From positions 65,897,210 to 65,961,209 of the forward strand of contig NC_073745.1 of the NCBI RefSeq assembly GCF_029784135.1: a stretch of 64,000 nucleotides of DNA, given 5' to 3'. The stretch is from Toxorhynchites rutilus septentrionalis. Lineage: Eukaryota; Arthropoda; Insecta; Diptera; Culicidae. The translations under genes were made by a program, and so were the position numbers. Shown piece after piece: positions 46,701 to 55,250 of this stretch. Each line of letters starts with the position of its first letter. The first letter of the stretch is position 1. The notes beneath the pieces were generated by a model. It saw nothing but the letters and a program-made list of their open reading frames with translations. It searched no databases and was not told where the DNA came from.

Positions 46701-49700
46701 CCTACTGGAGGACATATTGGTCAACATAGATTATACCTTCAAGTAAGAGAAATGTACAATTGGAGCAATATGAAAAAATCGATTGCAGAATTCATTAAGG
46801 CCTGTGAATTATGCAAACGAAACAAAATCATAAAGTATACCAAGGAAAAACAAGTGGTAACAACAACGTCATCCTACCCATTCGAAGTTATTTCCATAGA
46901 CACTGTTGGACCTTTGCCTAGAAGTCACAACAACAATAGATATGCAGTTAGTATTCAATGCGATTTGACAAAATATGTCGTATTGATTCCGGTACCCACA
47001 AAAGAAGCTAATGTAATTGCTAAGGCGTTAGTAGACAATTTTATTTTAACTTACGGAACATTTTTAATTTTACGCTCTGATCAAGGAACTGAATACAATA
47101 ATGAAGTCTTTGAGCAGATCTGTAAAATGCTTAAAGTCGAACAAAAATTTAGTACAGCTTATCACCCTCAGACGATAGGATCGTTGGAGAGAAATCACAG
47201 GTGTTTAAATGAATACCTGAGATCTTTCGTTAACGAACATCAAACTGATTGGGACGAATGGTTAAAATTCTATTCTTTCAATTATAATACAACCCCACAT
47301 TCAGATCATGGATTTACCCCTCATGAACTTATTTTTGGAAATAAAGCTAAACTACCACATGAATTATTCGAAAAAGGAACAGAACCAATATATAATTTTG
47401 AACAATATAGTAAAGAATTAAAATTTAAAATACAACGATCTAACGAAATAGCAAAAGACAAGTTAATTGAGCAGAAAATTCAAAGAGCAAGCAACTCAGA
47501 AAACAATAGTAACCCAATTCATTTAAATATTAATGACAAAGTTTATCTAAAAATAGAAAACAGAAGAAAACTTGATCCATTCTATGACGGACCATATATA
47601 GTTCAAGAAATACTAGATACAAACTGCAGGATTCAGAACCCCAAAACAGAACATACACAGACAGTACACAAAAACAGGTTAATAAAAATATAAAATCAAA
47701 CAACATTCATTTTTTTAGAGAAGTTACTTCATTCGCAAAAGCCAATTATATTACAATTATTTATAGAAATCTTTAGAAATATATCAAATTACCAATATTA
47801 TACAAAACCACATACCATTGTTTACAATATACCAACAGCTTTGGAAAATAAAAGTTTAGAAACCTAGAAAAAGTCTATACAATATTTGTAACATTGAGAG
47901 AAGCCAAGGAATAATTAATCCATAATCTGAATACTAAGAATGATTCCATTGCATTACATCATTCTCTTAAAGAGGGATGGTGTAGTATGATTTCAAACCC
48001 CGTTCCAAAGTCCATCTTAAAACTCCCAATATACAAATTATCCTTCTCCTCATAAGCAGTTGATTGTTTCAAAATAAATGACTCAAGCGTGGTCACTTCA
48101 ATTTACGATTCCCACGAAACATTCCTCAAGCGCAACTGCATTATTTCGTTAATTGTTTTTCTCCCACATTCGTCCATGTAAACAAGCCAACATGCGCGGG
48201 CGATATGAATGCACCCTTACATCATGTCGCGCGCAGCTAAAGGCAATAAACCAGAAACCAAAACAAACCCAGTTCTATTCTGATTAAATACGCGACCGTA
48301 CACAAAGTCGTCGTGACACTTTACGATTTCTCATGAAATCGATATGCGCGCTTATGAGCGCAGTAAGCAATTCTATTTCTTGACACCATTCACATCGAAC
48401 ACTGCATTCGATTGATTGGCTATTCCCCTTTGAAATCGACTTGGCTCCTCCCAATGAAACTCTCCACAAACTGTTGGCTAAGTTAGCTTAAGACTTTTGT
48501 AACTAGCATTAAGAGAGTTCTTGTATGACACTCGACGCGGACGGCCGCGTGGAGCGACGAGAAATAAATAAAGTTTTTTTGAATAAAAGTATAACTTAAT
48601 AGTAATAGAAATAGAAAACAGGCTTCTCAGTTTAAAAGTACATTTTAGGGAAACATATTCCGGTCTGCACAACGACAAGCCAGTACAAAAGTACTCAACA
48701 CCAAAAAATACCCTCGACTTGCATGTATTAGCAAAGCGGATTCCCCCAGGCACATTGATTTTGAAGTCCGTGTTAAAGAAACACAGGTCGGTGGGAACAA
48801 AAATACTCCCGACTTGCATGTATATTTGCAGAGCGGATTTCTACAGGTACATCGATTTTGAAGTCTGTGTTGGGGAAATCGTAAATCGGGCCAATCAAAA
48901 CTTGGCAGTTAGGGCGTTTAAATAACGCTTGACATTTTACAGTTATTCAATCGTTCATCCCATGAAAAATAATATTTTATTAATTGTGATAGACGCGTAG
49001 AAATATTTCCTATCAATTGATGCAAATATCTTTCCGATCTGTTAAGAAATGTTAAAGTTATAAGCATTCGAAATATGGGTAGGGATAGCACACAAATCGG
49101 CAGAACAAATCTATGCGAAAAAAGGAAGTTCTTCCAGTTTTCATGAATTTGAACCGTTTAGAGATTAGCGAATTGGAATGTATAGCATATCAAACAAATC
49201 TTAGAGAATTTTCGATTCGATTGGTATGCAAATCATGAGAATTCGTTCACAGTCAAAATAGTTATTACCGTTAACTTTATTTCATAAAAACGTGACCTGT
49301 TTTCTGATTTAGCACCCTTCCTGAAAGACGCAGTTCTACGTCAAAAAGTAACAAGTATATAACGCGTAGACATTTTATCTCTCGAATGAAGGGTTTATCA
49401 TACCATTTCGTTCAGTTGTTTAGGAGCTATCAGCGCTCAAAATCTCGATCTCCGGCGTAACGCTTTCGTTTCCGAAACTTTGATTTACACCCCGGTATAG
49501 AAATGAAAGACGTAGTCCTACGTCAATATATTGTTTTATTTTTTAGGGGCCAACACGTTTTGTACTCTAGCGGCACATGTTCACAGGATAGAGACAAATT
49601 GGGAGACTCAGCTAAAGGGGCGGGTCCAACGAGCCGAACGAACGATAAACAAAAGGAATCGACAGCAAAAAAAGCCATCGTATTTTATAAATATCTTTAA

Positions 49701-52700
49701 TCAACTATTTTGTGAATAATTTGGTGGCCCTGAAAAGCGCCAATATTTTTTGTAACGTTCTCACGATGCCGAAGGTTTTTGCATTTTGCAAATTTTCATC
49801 AAATCATTTTGCAGAAGCACTTTTCTCGACACACTGAATGCAGTCACAGGCACTGGTGTACTGGATCGATTCCACGAAAGCGATGGTTTACAATTTTCCA
49901 TTTGATGGAAACACGGCGGTAGTTGCTACTGATATTCGTGGAACAATCCTTGAATTCCCCACAAACTGCAGACTTTTTTATCGTCCAGTAGTTTGATCGG
50001 CTGCTTGATCCGTACGGAGAGATATCCATAGGCGCACGCACAATGCATCGATTCAGTTGGGTAGTTTTCTGCACTAGTCCAAACCGTGCAAACCGTGCCA
50101 TCGCTACCCTCCTGTCGCTCATGACACTGCTCCAGCCTCTCCTGTCGTTGCTGCCGCTCCATGATAAAACGATGACCTTAGCACATCCGTTTTGCTCAGC
50201 GGTTAGAAAATGAATTATGGTTTCGGAGAGCAACAACCAAATTTATTCCATTCGACTGGCAATAGAATCATAAGTGGGAGTGGCTTACAATCCAAAAAAA
50301 TTACAATTTTTACCCAAATTATATTCCGCTATTACTCTGGTTGCTCGTTTTGGTCGGAACCATTTGAGGAGTACATATCGAACCAATCAAAACGAGGCAC
50401 ACAATGCGTTTGGATAATGCTACTTCGCCTACTGTTTCACCTTGATATGTACCTCATTGCGTGTCGCTGGATGGCTGTGAAAGCACTCTGAACGTGCAAC
50501 ATTTTTTGGCTCAGTATGCATTCTCAGAATATGTGCGAAATAAGCATAGTGCAGAGCTTGAATTTACGGGCAGAAGCAAAGAAGGACGTACCGCGGTGAG
50601 AGCTGCGTCTTCAGCGGTGAGAGCTGCGTTCTTCAGTGGAAAAATGAAGGTGATTTTTTTCCCATCGATTCTGTTGACGTCGCCATCTAACCACACACCC
50701 AATTCTATTGAAATTTTCTATTACCGTTCTGAGTGTTCTTTGGAGCGTAGGAGGTGATCTGGCGTAGTGGTAACATTCGTACCTCTCACGCTCAAGGTCA
50801 CGAGTTCAATTCTCACTCCCGACATTCTTCCAAAAATGGAAGTAAAAGTGACGAACCAGCTAAAAGTGTTGAAAGTCACTATAATACAGACAAAAAAAAT
50901 TCTTTGGAGCGTTGTTTTTGGATGCATTTAAAATGTAATTTTACTGAGAGATACTTAGAACAGTAAGTTCAGTATTCCGGCAATCATCAGTACATGTGTC
51001 AAAATTTGCTCAAATTGGCGTTTTATTACTTCGTGAAACGTTCGTACCTCTCACTCAGGGAAGCATTCATTCATCGCCCTTGAAAGTGCTACCAAATGTT
51101 TCTCGCCGTTTATAAATTCGTAGTCCTACGTTAACAATGCGGTCGTGTCTTGAACATCAGCCTTCTTCATTTTTTTTGCGGCCCGCGACACCATAACAAG
51201 CACGTGACCCCACAGAAAAAAGGTTAAGTACCGCTGAACTAGGCGAAGCTATATGAGTTACCGAGTTCCGAGTTCATGAGAAATTTAGCTCAAATCATCA
51301 ATAAACTTCCGCTTTACAAGACGATTTTCAGACCGACCCTAACTTACGGGTTTCCTGTATGGTATAACTATGCCAAGTGTCATCGAAAGCAACAAACCAG
51401 ACAAAATAAGCTATTGAAGATGGTACTTAACATACATCCCTTTCACTCGACAGATGACGTGGCTGACCTAGCTAATTTGGCCCTCTAGATGATTGGATGG
51501 ATCTCACAGTTGATTCCCAAATTCTGGGATAGCTGTAGAACATCTGGCAACTCCCTACTGCAGGCATACGTTCCATAAAACGAATAGACTTAAGAAATCT
51601 TCCTTTTTCTATCCCTAATCTTTAGACAAATTCGAAGTTTTTTTCTATACTTTTTCCGACTGAGACGTTACTCTGACTCTGAGGAGCGCAAGGAACAAAA
51701 TCGGCTGTCCAGAGATAACGAGAAAGCGTTCTACGATCACATTCGCAACGAGAAATCTGACTACCGTGAAGGTTTGCCAAATATTAGCGATGTAACGAAT
51801 TTCTGGGCTGGTATTTGGCATTTGGGAGATCTCAGTACAACATCGCGACGGACAAATGCGGTTAAGACGGGAGGAGGAGAGTTGTGGTGAAATTAGAGAA
51901 ATGCCAGCTATCATCGTCGGAGAGAACGATGCCCACGAAGCCTCGCGGTACCTGAGGAACTGGGCAGCACCCTGCCCCGATGCTGTTCAGAACTTCTGGC
52001 ACAAGAAGCTGACCGTCGCACATCCAACGATAGCTGAGTGCTTCAACAAGCTGCTACGTGACCCACACAAACTTCTTGAATTCGCCACCCGTGGCGTCAC
52101 CTTCCTCCTCCCTAAAGACAGCAACATATCGAATCCATCAAAGTACAAACCGATAATGTGCCTATCGAGTATGTACAAAATACTTCCAGACCAGAAAGGA
52201 TGCAGGAAAAATACGCATGTCTGCAAAGACCAGGCCATCATTGACGGAGTAATAGTCGGACAGACGGTATATAACCAGCGGAACCTAAGCATGGCCTATA
52301 TAGACTATAGGAAGGCTTATGACTCCATACCTCACTCGTTTCTCGTCCGGGTAGTGGAGATCTATAAAATTGATCCCGTCGTCGTTAGGTTCCTGCAGCA
52401 TGTGATGAGGCAGTGGAGTACGTCTCTGCCCCTCAGGGAAAATGTGTTGCAGTCTAGAACGCTGCTGATAAAGAGGGTGATATTGCAAGGCGACTTCTTT
52501 CAGCTTGATTTAGTTTTGTCTGGCACTGAACCCCCTCAGTAAGACGCTCAATAGAAACGGTCATGGCTATAAAATAAGGTATGGTGACGGCGCCCACGGA
52601 TGAGTGACCCATACTTTTTACGTGGACAATCTCAGGATCTACGCTGATTCCCGTCAGCGTCTAGGTGTAGCTATCCGGGTAGTCGAAGATATAAGCAGGG

Positions 52701-55250
52701 ACATCGGCATGGAGTTCGGCCTCGACAAGTGACGTTGTGTCCATCTGCTGAAAGGGTAGCTTACCGAATCCGAAGGTTACGAGGTCTATAACGGAGAGTT
52801 GATAAGAGACATGGTTCGTGGCGAATCCTATAAATATCTTGGATTCCGACAGCCCACCGGGATTTGCCACTCCGCCATCAAGACGAAGCTGCGAGACAAG
52901 TTCTTGAGTCGAGTGAACTGGGTCTTGAGGACTTTCCTCAACGCGGGGAACAAGGTACGCGCACATTCAACACATTCGCGGTTCCCCTGCTGACCTTCAG
53001 TTTTGTTGTAGTCAAATGGAGCAAAACTGACCTAGAAGATCTAGAGAGGAGGATGAGGAAAACATCCAAAGAGGCCAGAATGCACCATCCTCAATCGGCA
53101 CTGGAGAGAGTATCACTACCACGCAAAGAAGGGGGCCTTGGAATAGTCGACATATCGGCACTGTATGTTGCCCAGGTACGACAACTGCGCGAGTACTTCG
53201 CAGAACGCGCCAACCAAAATGCGGGGCTATCTGCACCACTGACAGAGGATACAGCGCAACTGCAATCTGCAGACATAGGAGGAGAAGATTGTAGCTTGGA
53301 AGCAGAAGGCAGTACATGGTGCCCACATCCCATCAACTGGACCGGCCACACGACGACAAGGCCGCATCTAATCTGTGACTTACGCGTGGTGTACTCTCTT
53401 CAGTAGTAGAAGCCGACATGATAGCCATCCAGGACAGGATAATGCCGACGAGAGACTGCAGGCGGTACGTCTGACATCATGACATTTGCCGGATGTGCCA
53501 TCAACCAGGTGAAAACATAGAGCACATTATGGGAGGCTGTCCCGTTTTGGCCAACGCAGCCTACACCGTTCACACCTACATTGTTCATCGACAACTGGCG
53601 CTCCAATGAAAAATTGTGATTTTTTAGAGGTTCATGCGATAGAGAGAAACCATACAGATTGTATTCACATAAATTTGACTTGAATCGGTTCAGTAGAACT
53701 TGAGGTACGCCAGTTTGAAAAAACTAGTTTCGAGAAAAATACGTTTGAAGTTCATTGCTATGGCCGTACCAGGTTATCTAACCGCATCACTAAAGTGGCT
53801 CTAACTCGGTAAATAATGGGATTTTCGATAAGTCCTTTCTAGGGTATATTCCTGAATGCCTTAAGAAATATGAAGAAAAAAAAATTGATTTTTTTCGAAT
53901 TTCTGGACTAGAATACTGCCTTAAGAAGTGAGATAAGTCTGCTGAATTAAATATCGAAACTTTCCGCGAATTTGACTGTTTGGAGCACAAGATGATTATT
54001 TTAATCAATATAATATTCCCCCTCCTTCCAGAACAAGAAAAACACCGAGGTGTACGTCGGAGTGACCGCGCTCGGGCTCAACATCTACAGCAAGGAGAAC
54101 AAACTGACCCCGATGACGACCTTCCCGTGGAACGAAATACGCAACATCAGCTTCGACGGGAAGAAGTTCTTCGTGAAAACGAACGAAGAGAAGGGCAACG
54201 TGGCGACCACATTCTACTCGGAGAAGGCCCGCACCAACAAAGAGCTGCTGGATCTGTGCGTGGGGAACCACGAGCTGTACATGAAACGGCGCAAACCGGA
54301 CACGATGGAGATCCAGCAGATGAAGGCCCAAGCGAAGGAGGAGAAACACCGGCGGCACATCGAGCGGAACAAGCTGGCCCGGGAAAAGCAGCTGCGCGAG
54401 GAGGCCGAACAGGAGCGGGCGAACATGGAGAAAAGACTGATGCAGCTGCAGGAGGAGATGGCTGCTGCCAATGAGGCGTTGGTAAGTATCGATGGATGTT
54501 CCGTCTAGCATTAAATTGAAACACGTTCACCTGCTTTTGTAGCGTCGAAGCGAAGAGGCCGCTGAGCTTCTCTCGGAGAAAAACCGCCTCGCAGAAGAGG
54601 AGGCCCTCCTGCTATCTCACAAAGCGCTAGAGGTTGAGCAGGAAATCAACCGGATGCGTATGACGGCCCGCAAGACCGAGGAGGAGAAAATCTATCTGGA
54701 GCGGAAAACCCAGGAAGCGGAACTGCTGACCGCTCGAATGATCGAAGAATCACGCAAACGATCAATGGAGGCGGACAAGTTGAAAAACGAACTGATCCAC
54801 GCCCGGGTAGCGGAGAAGGAAGCCAAGGAGAAACTGTTGAATTTCCTCAGTCGAACCTCGACCGAGTCGATATTCATCACACCGTCCTCCTCCCCAGAGA
54901 CTCCAGCGCTGGAAAGCAACACGTACGATCTGCTTGCGGACGGTGACATGGATCAGCTCTCGCTGGAGATCGAAAAGGAGAGGTAGGTTTTGGGCGATGT
55001 ATTTCTTCAATCTCATTCCTCGTGTGTGTCTTTCCACAGAGTGGAATACCTGACGAAATCGAAGCAGGTTCAGAATCAGCTGAAGGAACTGCGTTCGGAA
55101 ATCGAACAGCTGAAGATCGGCGAGAAGCAGTGTCCGCTGGACAACATTAGCGCCCAGCAGATGCGGCTAGGTGAGACCAAGTATTCCACCCTGAAGAAAC
55201 TCAAGTCAGGCTCAACGAAAGCGCGGGTAGCGTTCTTTGAGGAACTGTAA
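34752..55250 (+). CDS. Mer: Merlin (NF2 orthologue), FERM-domain tumour suppressor
   Basis: Exons: 34752-34838, 35119-35457, 35523-35750, 54032-54481, 54543-54982, 55040-55250. All introns are GT-AG, and the joins keep one frame of about 584 codons (the Drosophila protein is about 635). Two ATGs stand in tandem (34749 and 34752); either could be used. Residues 1 to about 300 form the FERM domain (SKKxx-like start, [21 protein letters not shown]). Residues 170-177, YQMTPQMW, are the Merlin 'blue box' (YQMTPEM in Drosophila). A charged coiled coil follows ([20 protein letters not shown]), then the C-terminal domain ending [17 protein letters not shown], a very strong family signature. The family links membrane proteins to the cortex and acts upstream of Hippo signalling with Expanded and Kibra. 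Intron 3 (35751-54031, 18.3 kb) is full of mobile elements. Confidence 0.97.
36040..36205 (+). pseudogene. R4/Dong-like reverse transcriptase fragment
   Basis: Two overlapping frames give [10 protein letters not shown] and [13 protein letters not shown]. The YMDD box and its surroundings match the equivalent region of the longer copy at 51.6-53.6 kb (there read as [12 protein letters not shown]). It is a short relic of the same or a close family. Confidence 0.55.
37212..37285 (+). repeat. MITE-end block (inverse of 10325-10405)
   Basis: It carries GGTGGCTAATGTCGGGGACA, then ACCGGAGTGACGTAGGACTG. It is an inverted copy of the 10.3 kb block. Confidence 0.6.
38033..38065 (-). promoter_or_regulatory. 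orphan core promoter: TATA box plus initiator (minus strand)
   Basis: On the minus strand CCAAT is followed by TATATAAG (38065-38058) and, 32 bases after the first T of the TATA box, by the A of TCAGTT (38033), an arthropod-type initiator. The downstream sequence has a weak, broken resemblance to a histone tail region but no intact gene. It is probably a relic promoter. Confidence 0.4.
38476..39111 (+). repeat. 5' LTR of the 412/mdg1-like element
   Basis: 636 bp, starting TGTAGTATGATTTC and ending AGTAATAGAAAA. It carries AATAAA near its 3' end (GAAATAAATAAAG), so polyadenylation signals lie in the Merlin sense direction. Confidence 0.95.
39112..39123 (+). other. primer binding site, tRNA-Arg type
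   Basis: Twelve bases, TGGCGACCGTGA, directly follow the 5' LTR and match the complement of a tRNA-Arg(TCG) 3' end including CCA (from recall of the insect tRNA). Confidence 0.75.
39124..40514 (+). other. leader of the 412/mdg1-like element
   Basis: It is untranslated and carries a perfect-period 41-bp tandem duplication (40039-40079 and 40080-40120; core GCAGCAAGCAGCATGAGCAG). The remaining 1.3 kb has no long frame with recognisable product. Confidence 0.7.
40515..40751 (+). CDS. small retrotransposon ORF, predicted myristoylated single-pass membrane protein
   Basis: 78 residues, starting [16 protein letters not shown]: Gly at position 2 followed by a small/basic context fits an N-myristoylation signal. 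Residues about 36-54 ([17 protein letters not shown]) form one hydrophobic helix, followed by a basic tail ([11 protein letters not shown]). The ORF is clean and ATG-initiated and lies upstream of gag in the element. From recall, 412/mdg1 elements also carry short ORFs before gag. The function is unknown; membrane targeting of particles or a viroporin-like role are guesses. Confidence 0.7.
   Translation: MGLINTKKVTKSGDPQVTVLNYLEQHSQFHETNETILCVVLVIVLLLAIAKIYKAYKNCTRSETLRAARSVAGLQETA
40825..41079 (+). CDS. second small retrotransposon ORF, acidic then basic
   Basis: 84 residues from the ATG at 40825 ([20 protein letters not shown]). An in-frame extension upstream to 40726 is possible but begins inside the previous ORF. 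The middle is acidic and proline-rich ([16 protein letters not shown]), and the end is strongly basic ([18 protein letters not shown]). The tail could bind RNA. No known domain was recognised. It lies 73 bp after the first small ORF and 135 bp before gag. Confidence 0.65.
   Translation: MIKDELQEFLELLEAVSKGKGEGPFAPDNEVFEHCNNPNTWEDVLDRIDELPGDDPITWLKLPGQKERRKQRLANKQNKNQKKY
41931..43228 (+). mobile_element. DD37E (ITmD37E-type) transposon, intact
   Basis: 1298 bp, with 49-bp inverted repeats that are perfect by eye (AAGGGTGTGTCACATCAAAT outward). TA lies on each side (41929-41930 and 43229-43230). It contains one open transposase gene in the same direction as gag. Perfect ends and an unbroken gene point to recent arrival. 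The host element is itself young. Confidence 0.95.
42083..43099 (+). CDS. DD37E transposase, full length
   Basis: 338 residues, [20 protein letters not shown]. Two helix-turn-helix motifs ([39 protein letters not shown]) form the DNA-binding part. The catalytic residues are in [20 protein letters not shown] and [12 protein letters not shown]. The second Asp and the Glu are separated by 37 residues, the signature of the mosquito DD37E group of the IS630-Tc1-mariner superfamily. No stop or frameshift is seen, and start and stop lie well within the terminal repeats. It cuts and pastes the element at TA sites in the nucleus. Likely functional, judged only from integrity. Confidence 0.93.
   Translation: MSSNEKERRELILFTHFENPELSHRDIGKMLGIVQSTVSRVLKRYIENLTIDRKVKNGKNGCSVSEKDHKRVVKQFRRDPRSSVRDVANKLNLSSSFIQRTKQREGLRTYKVQKAPNRDERQNMVGKTRARKLYTEMLTKPHCLVMDDETYVKADFCQLPGLLFFSAEDKFSVPVEIRKQKLSKFAKKYMVWQAICSCGKRSAPFVITSTVNGQVYLKECLQKRLLPLLKQHEGPTIFWPDLASCHYSKDVLKWYEANGVTFVPKGMNPPNAPELRPIEKYWAIMKQALRKNPKVVKSEADFKRKWISVQKKLQPDVVQNLMDGVKRKVRANGLGLEV
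44004..44061 (+). promoter_or_regulatory. -1 ribosomal frameshift signal between gag and pol
   Basis: The heptamer TTTTTTA at 44004-44010 is set in the gag frame as T-TTT-TTA. Eight bases later begins a perfect 10-bp stem, GTAACAATTG (44019-44028) with CAATTGTTAC (44052-44061), around a 23-base loop. Slipping back one base enters the pol frame at AGC (44010), which is open through the 3.6-kb pol. The gag stop TAA lies inside the stem. Confidence 0.85.
44010..47693 (+). CDS. pol polyprotein of the 412/mdg1-like element (protease, RT, RNase H, integrase)
   Basis: Open from the frameshift point; no good ATG precedes protease, which fits a Gag-Pol fusion. Domains in order: aspartic protease ([12 protein letters not shown]); RT ([33 protein letters not shown], active site YIDDII); RNase H ([33 protein letters not shown]); integrase zinc finger ([18 protein letters not shown]) and core ([27 protein letters not shown]), then a C-terminal part ending [10 protein letters not shown]. 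All catalytic residues are present, over about 1225 codons. No env follows. It would reverse-transcribe and integrate the element. With gag broken this copy depends on gag in trans. Confidence 0.93.
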   Translation, partial: SQPVTIEHRCRLTGQLLRSGSPILTINLNASNFIQVKVHMTGNKVCNLIIDTGADISLFKARNILPNQPVNINNKIKLTGITKNSVETLGITNIAMCFNNTLTLNHDFHLVTADLPIQADGILGRDFLINYKCLIDYEHWLLTFNIANIQISIPIEDNLKEGFMLPSRSEIVRRIPYLNIIEDMVVHSEEIYPGVFCGNTIISPAKPYVKFVNTTSKPLYIHYLEFKPTLSILNNYSILNGNNKKLNSDRFDEIFKTIDTEKIPIYAKDKFKNFISRYLDIFCLPEEDVTQNNFYSQNIVLNDKVPVYIPNYKTIHAQHNEINRQVNKMLESNIIEPSVSPYNSPILLVPKKSCDNDKKWRLVVDFRQLNKKILADKFPLPRIDDILDQLGRAKYFSTLDLMSGFHQIPLDTESRKFTAFSTQNGHYQFTRLPFGLNISPNSFQRMMTIAMAGLTPEISFIYIDDIIVTGCSVNHHISNLTQVFERLRFYSLKLNAQKCKFFSTEVTFLGHKITEYGMLPDDTKFSAIQNYPIPKNADEVRRFVAFCNYYRKFVPNFALIANPLNQLLKKDSKFIWTDNCQNAFNILRNSLMSPRLLQYPDFTKQFILTTDASDIGCGAVLSQQTPNGNLPIAFASKTFTLGEKNKPVILKELTAIHWAINYFKPYLYGRKFLVRTDHRPLVYLFGMKNPTSKLTRMRLDLEEYDFTIEYISGKSNVGADALSRIITTSDELKKLNILGVSTRAMTRNIKNDDSIGTSSHKEISVPRELDHFSTYMTNNPSETNKLIKLETKVDKNEMKFILKKNNKILALVQQQIFNGSQTLESALLKVEESMIKMNQSKLALSTKDEIFKMISIENFKILANAQVYSIEIIIYNPPIFVTKKEDIQKILYNFHNTPTGGHIGQHRLYLQVREMYNWSNMKKSIAEFIKACELCKRNKIIKYTKEKQVVTTTSSYPFEVISIDTVGPLPRSHNNNRYAVSIQCDLTKYVVLIPVPTKEANVIAKALVDNFILTYGTFLILRSDQGTEYNNEVFEQICKMLKVEQKFSTAYHPQTIGSLERNHRCLNEYLRSFVNEHQTDWDEWLKFYSFNYNTTPHSDHGFTPHELIFGNKAKLPHELFEKGTEPIYNFEQYSKELKFKIQRSNEIAKDKLIEQKIQRASNSENNSNPIHLNINDKVYLKIENRRKLDPFYDGPYIVQEILDTNCRIQNPKTEHTQTVHKNRLIKI
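47981..48618 (+). repeat. 3' LTR of the 412/mdg1-like element
   Basis: 638 bp, differing from the 5' LTR only by TCT inserted near 48370 and a shuffled AT-rich end. It is followed by the CAGG duplication. Confidence 0.95.
48640..48930 (+). repeat. ~95-bp tandem duplication
   Basis: Two units starting near 48715 and 48810 share CGACTTGCATGTA, GCGGATT, ACATTGATTTTGAAGT / ACATCGATTTTGAAGT and CTGTGTT. They are non-coding. Confidence 0.65.
48931..49520 (-). mobile_element. MITE-like repeats, GACGTAG family, two pieces
   Basis: 48931-49340 is the inverted counterpart of blocks at 7733-7975 and 10947-11115 and ends in GACGCAGTTCTACGTC. 49380-49520 resembles 1241-1375 and ends GACGTAGTCCTACGTC. 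No coding capacity is seen. Confidence 0.55.
49870..50165 (-). pseudogene. possible very old histone H2A C-terminal relic
   Basis: On the minus strand the nucleotide run AAACTACTGGACG ... AAGGATTGTTCCACGAATATC ... CAACTACCGCC has the spacing of the H2A segment NKLLSGVT...GGVLPNIQAVLLP, with indels. Upstream on the same strand lies the block shared with the region before H2A pseudogene 1. The protein frames there do not read as H2A. Support is weak and rests on combined position and base similarity. Confidence 0.25.
50310..50400 (-). repeat. inverted copy of 7976-8070
   Basis: The minus strand carries TTTTGATTGGTTCG, TACTCCTCAAATGG, CCGACCAAAACG and GCAACCAGAG, in the same order as upstream of H2A pseudogene 1. 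Confidence 0.55.
50749..50899 (+). mobile_element. tRNA-derived SINE with 13-bp target duplication
   Basis: TTCTTTGGAGCGT at 50736-50748 is repeated at 50900-50912. The head has TGGCGTAGTGG (A box) and GAGTTCAATTC (B-box-like), and the tail is A-rich. A decayed inverted copy is at 31460-31556. Confidence 0.88.
51250..51600 (+). pseudogene. Jockey-like non-LTR fragment (RT C-terminal region)
   Basis: The frame gives [20 protein letters not shown], then [20 protein letters not shown], then after a stop [11 protein letters not shown], all standard in Jockey-group C-terminal regions. The rest of the element is absent. It abuts the R4/Dong-like element. Confidence 0.7.
51640..53590 (+). pseudogene. 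R4/Dong-like non-LTR retrotransposon, copy 1
   Basis: Several frames read in order: [20 protein letters not shown] and [12 protein letters not shown] (N-terminal region); [58 protein letters not shown] (RT); [35 protein letters not shown]; and a zinc-finger-like tail, [18 protein letters not shown]. This order matches the R4/Dong branch. Frameshifts, stops and a reduced YVDN in place of the YxDD box make it dead. It lies in Merlin intron 3, 0.4 kb before exon 4, in sense. Confidence 0.78.
53591..54031. other. end of Merlin intron 3
   Basis: AT-rich. The polypyrimidine tract and CTTCCAG acceptor before exon 4 end at 54031. No other feature is seen. Confidence 0.6.

Larger units (their letters stand above)
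38476..48618 (+). mobile_element. Ty3/gypsy element of 412/mdg1 type, near complete, with nested DNA transposon
   Basis: The LTRs at 38476-39111 and 47981-48618 are identical by eye apart from two small indels, and CAGG is duplicated on both sides (38472-38475 and 48619-48622). The primer site TGGCGACCGTGA at 39112-39123 abuts the 5' LTR and is complementary to a tRNA-Arg(TCG) 3' end, as in the 412 family. A purine tract AAAGAGGGATGG precedes the 3' LTR. Order inside: 1.4-kb leader, two small ORFs, gag, pol. No env frame exists between the pol stop (47693) and the LTR. It lies in Merlin intron 3 in the sense direction. Without the 1298-bp nested insertion it would be about 8.8 kb. Confidence 0.95.

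Noticed and set aside
47694..47980. Search for env after pol
   Set aside because: Only 287 AT-rich bases with no frame of note. The element is env-less.
54005..54530. Long frames on both strands over Merlin exon 4
   Set aside because: Shadows of a GC-rich coding exon. The Merlin frame alone matches the family and joins to neighbouring exons.
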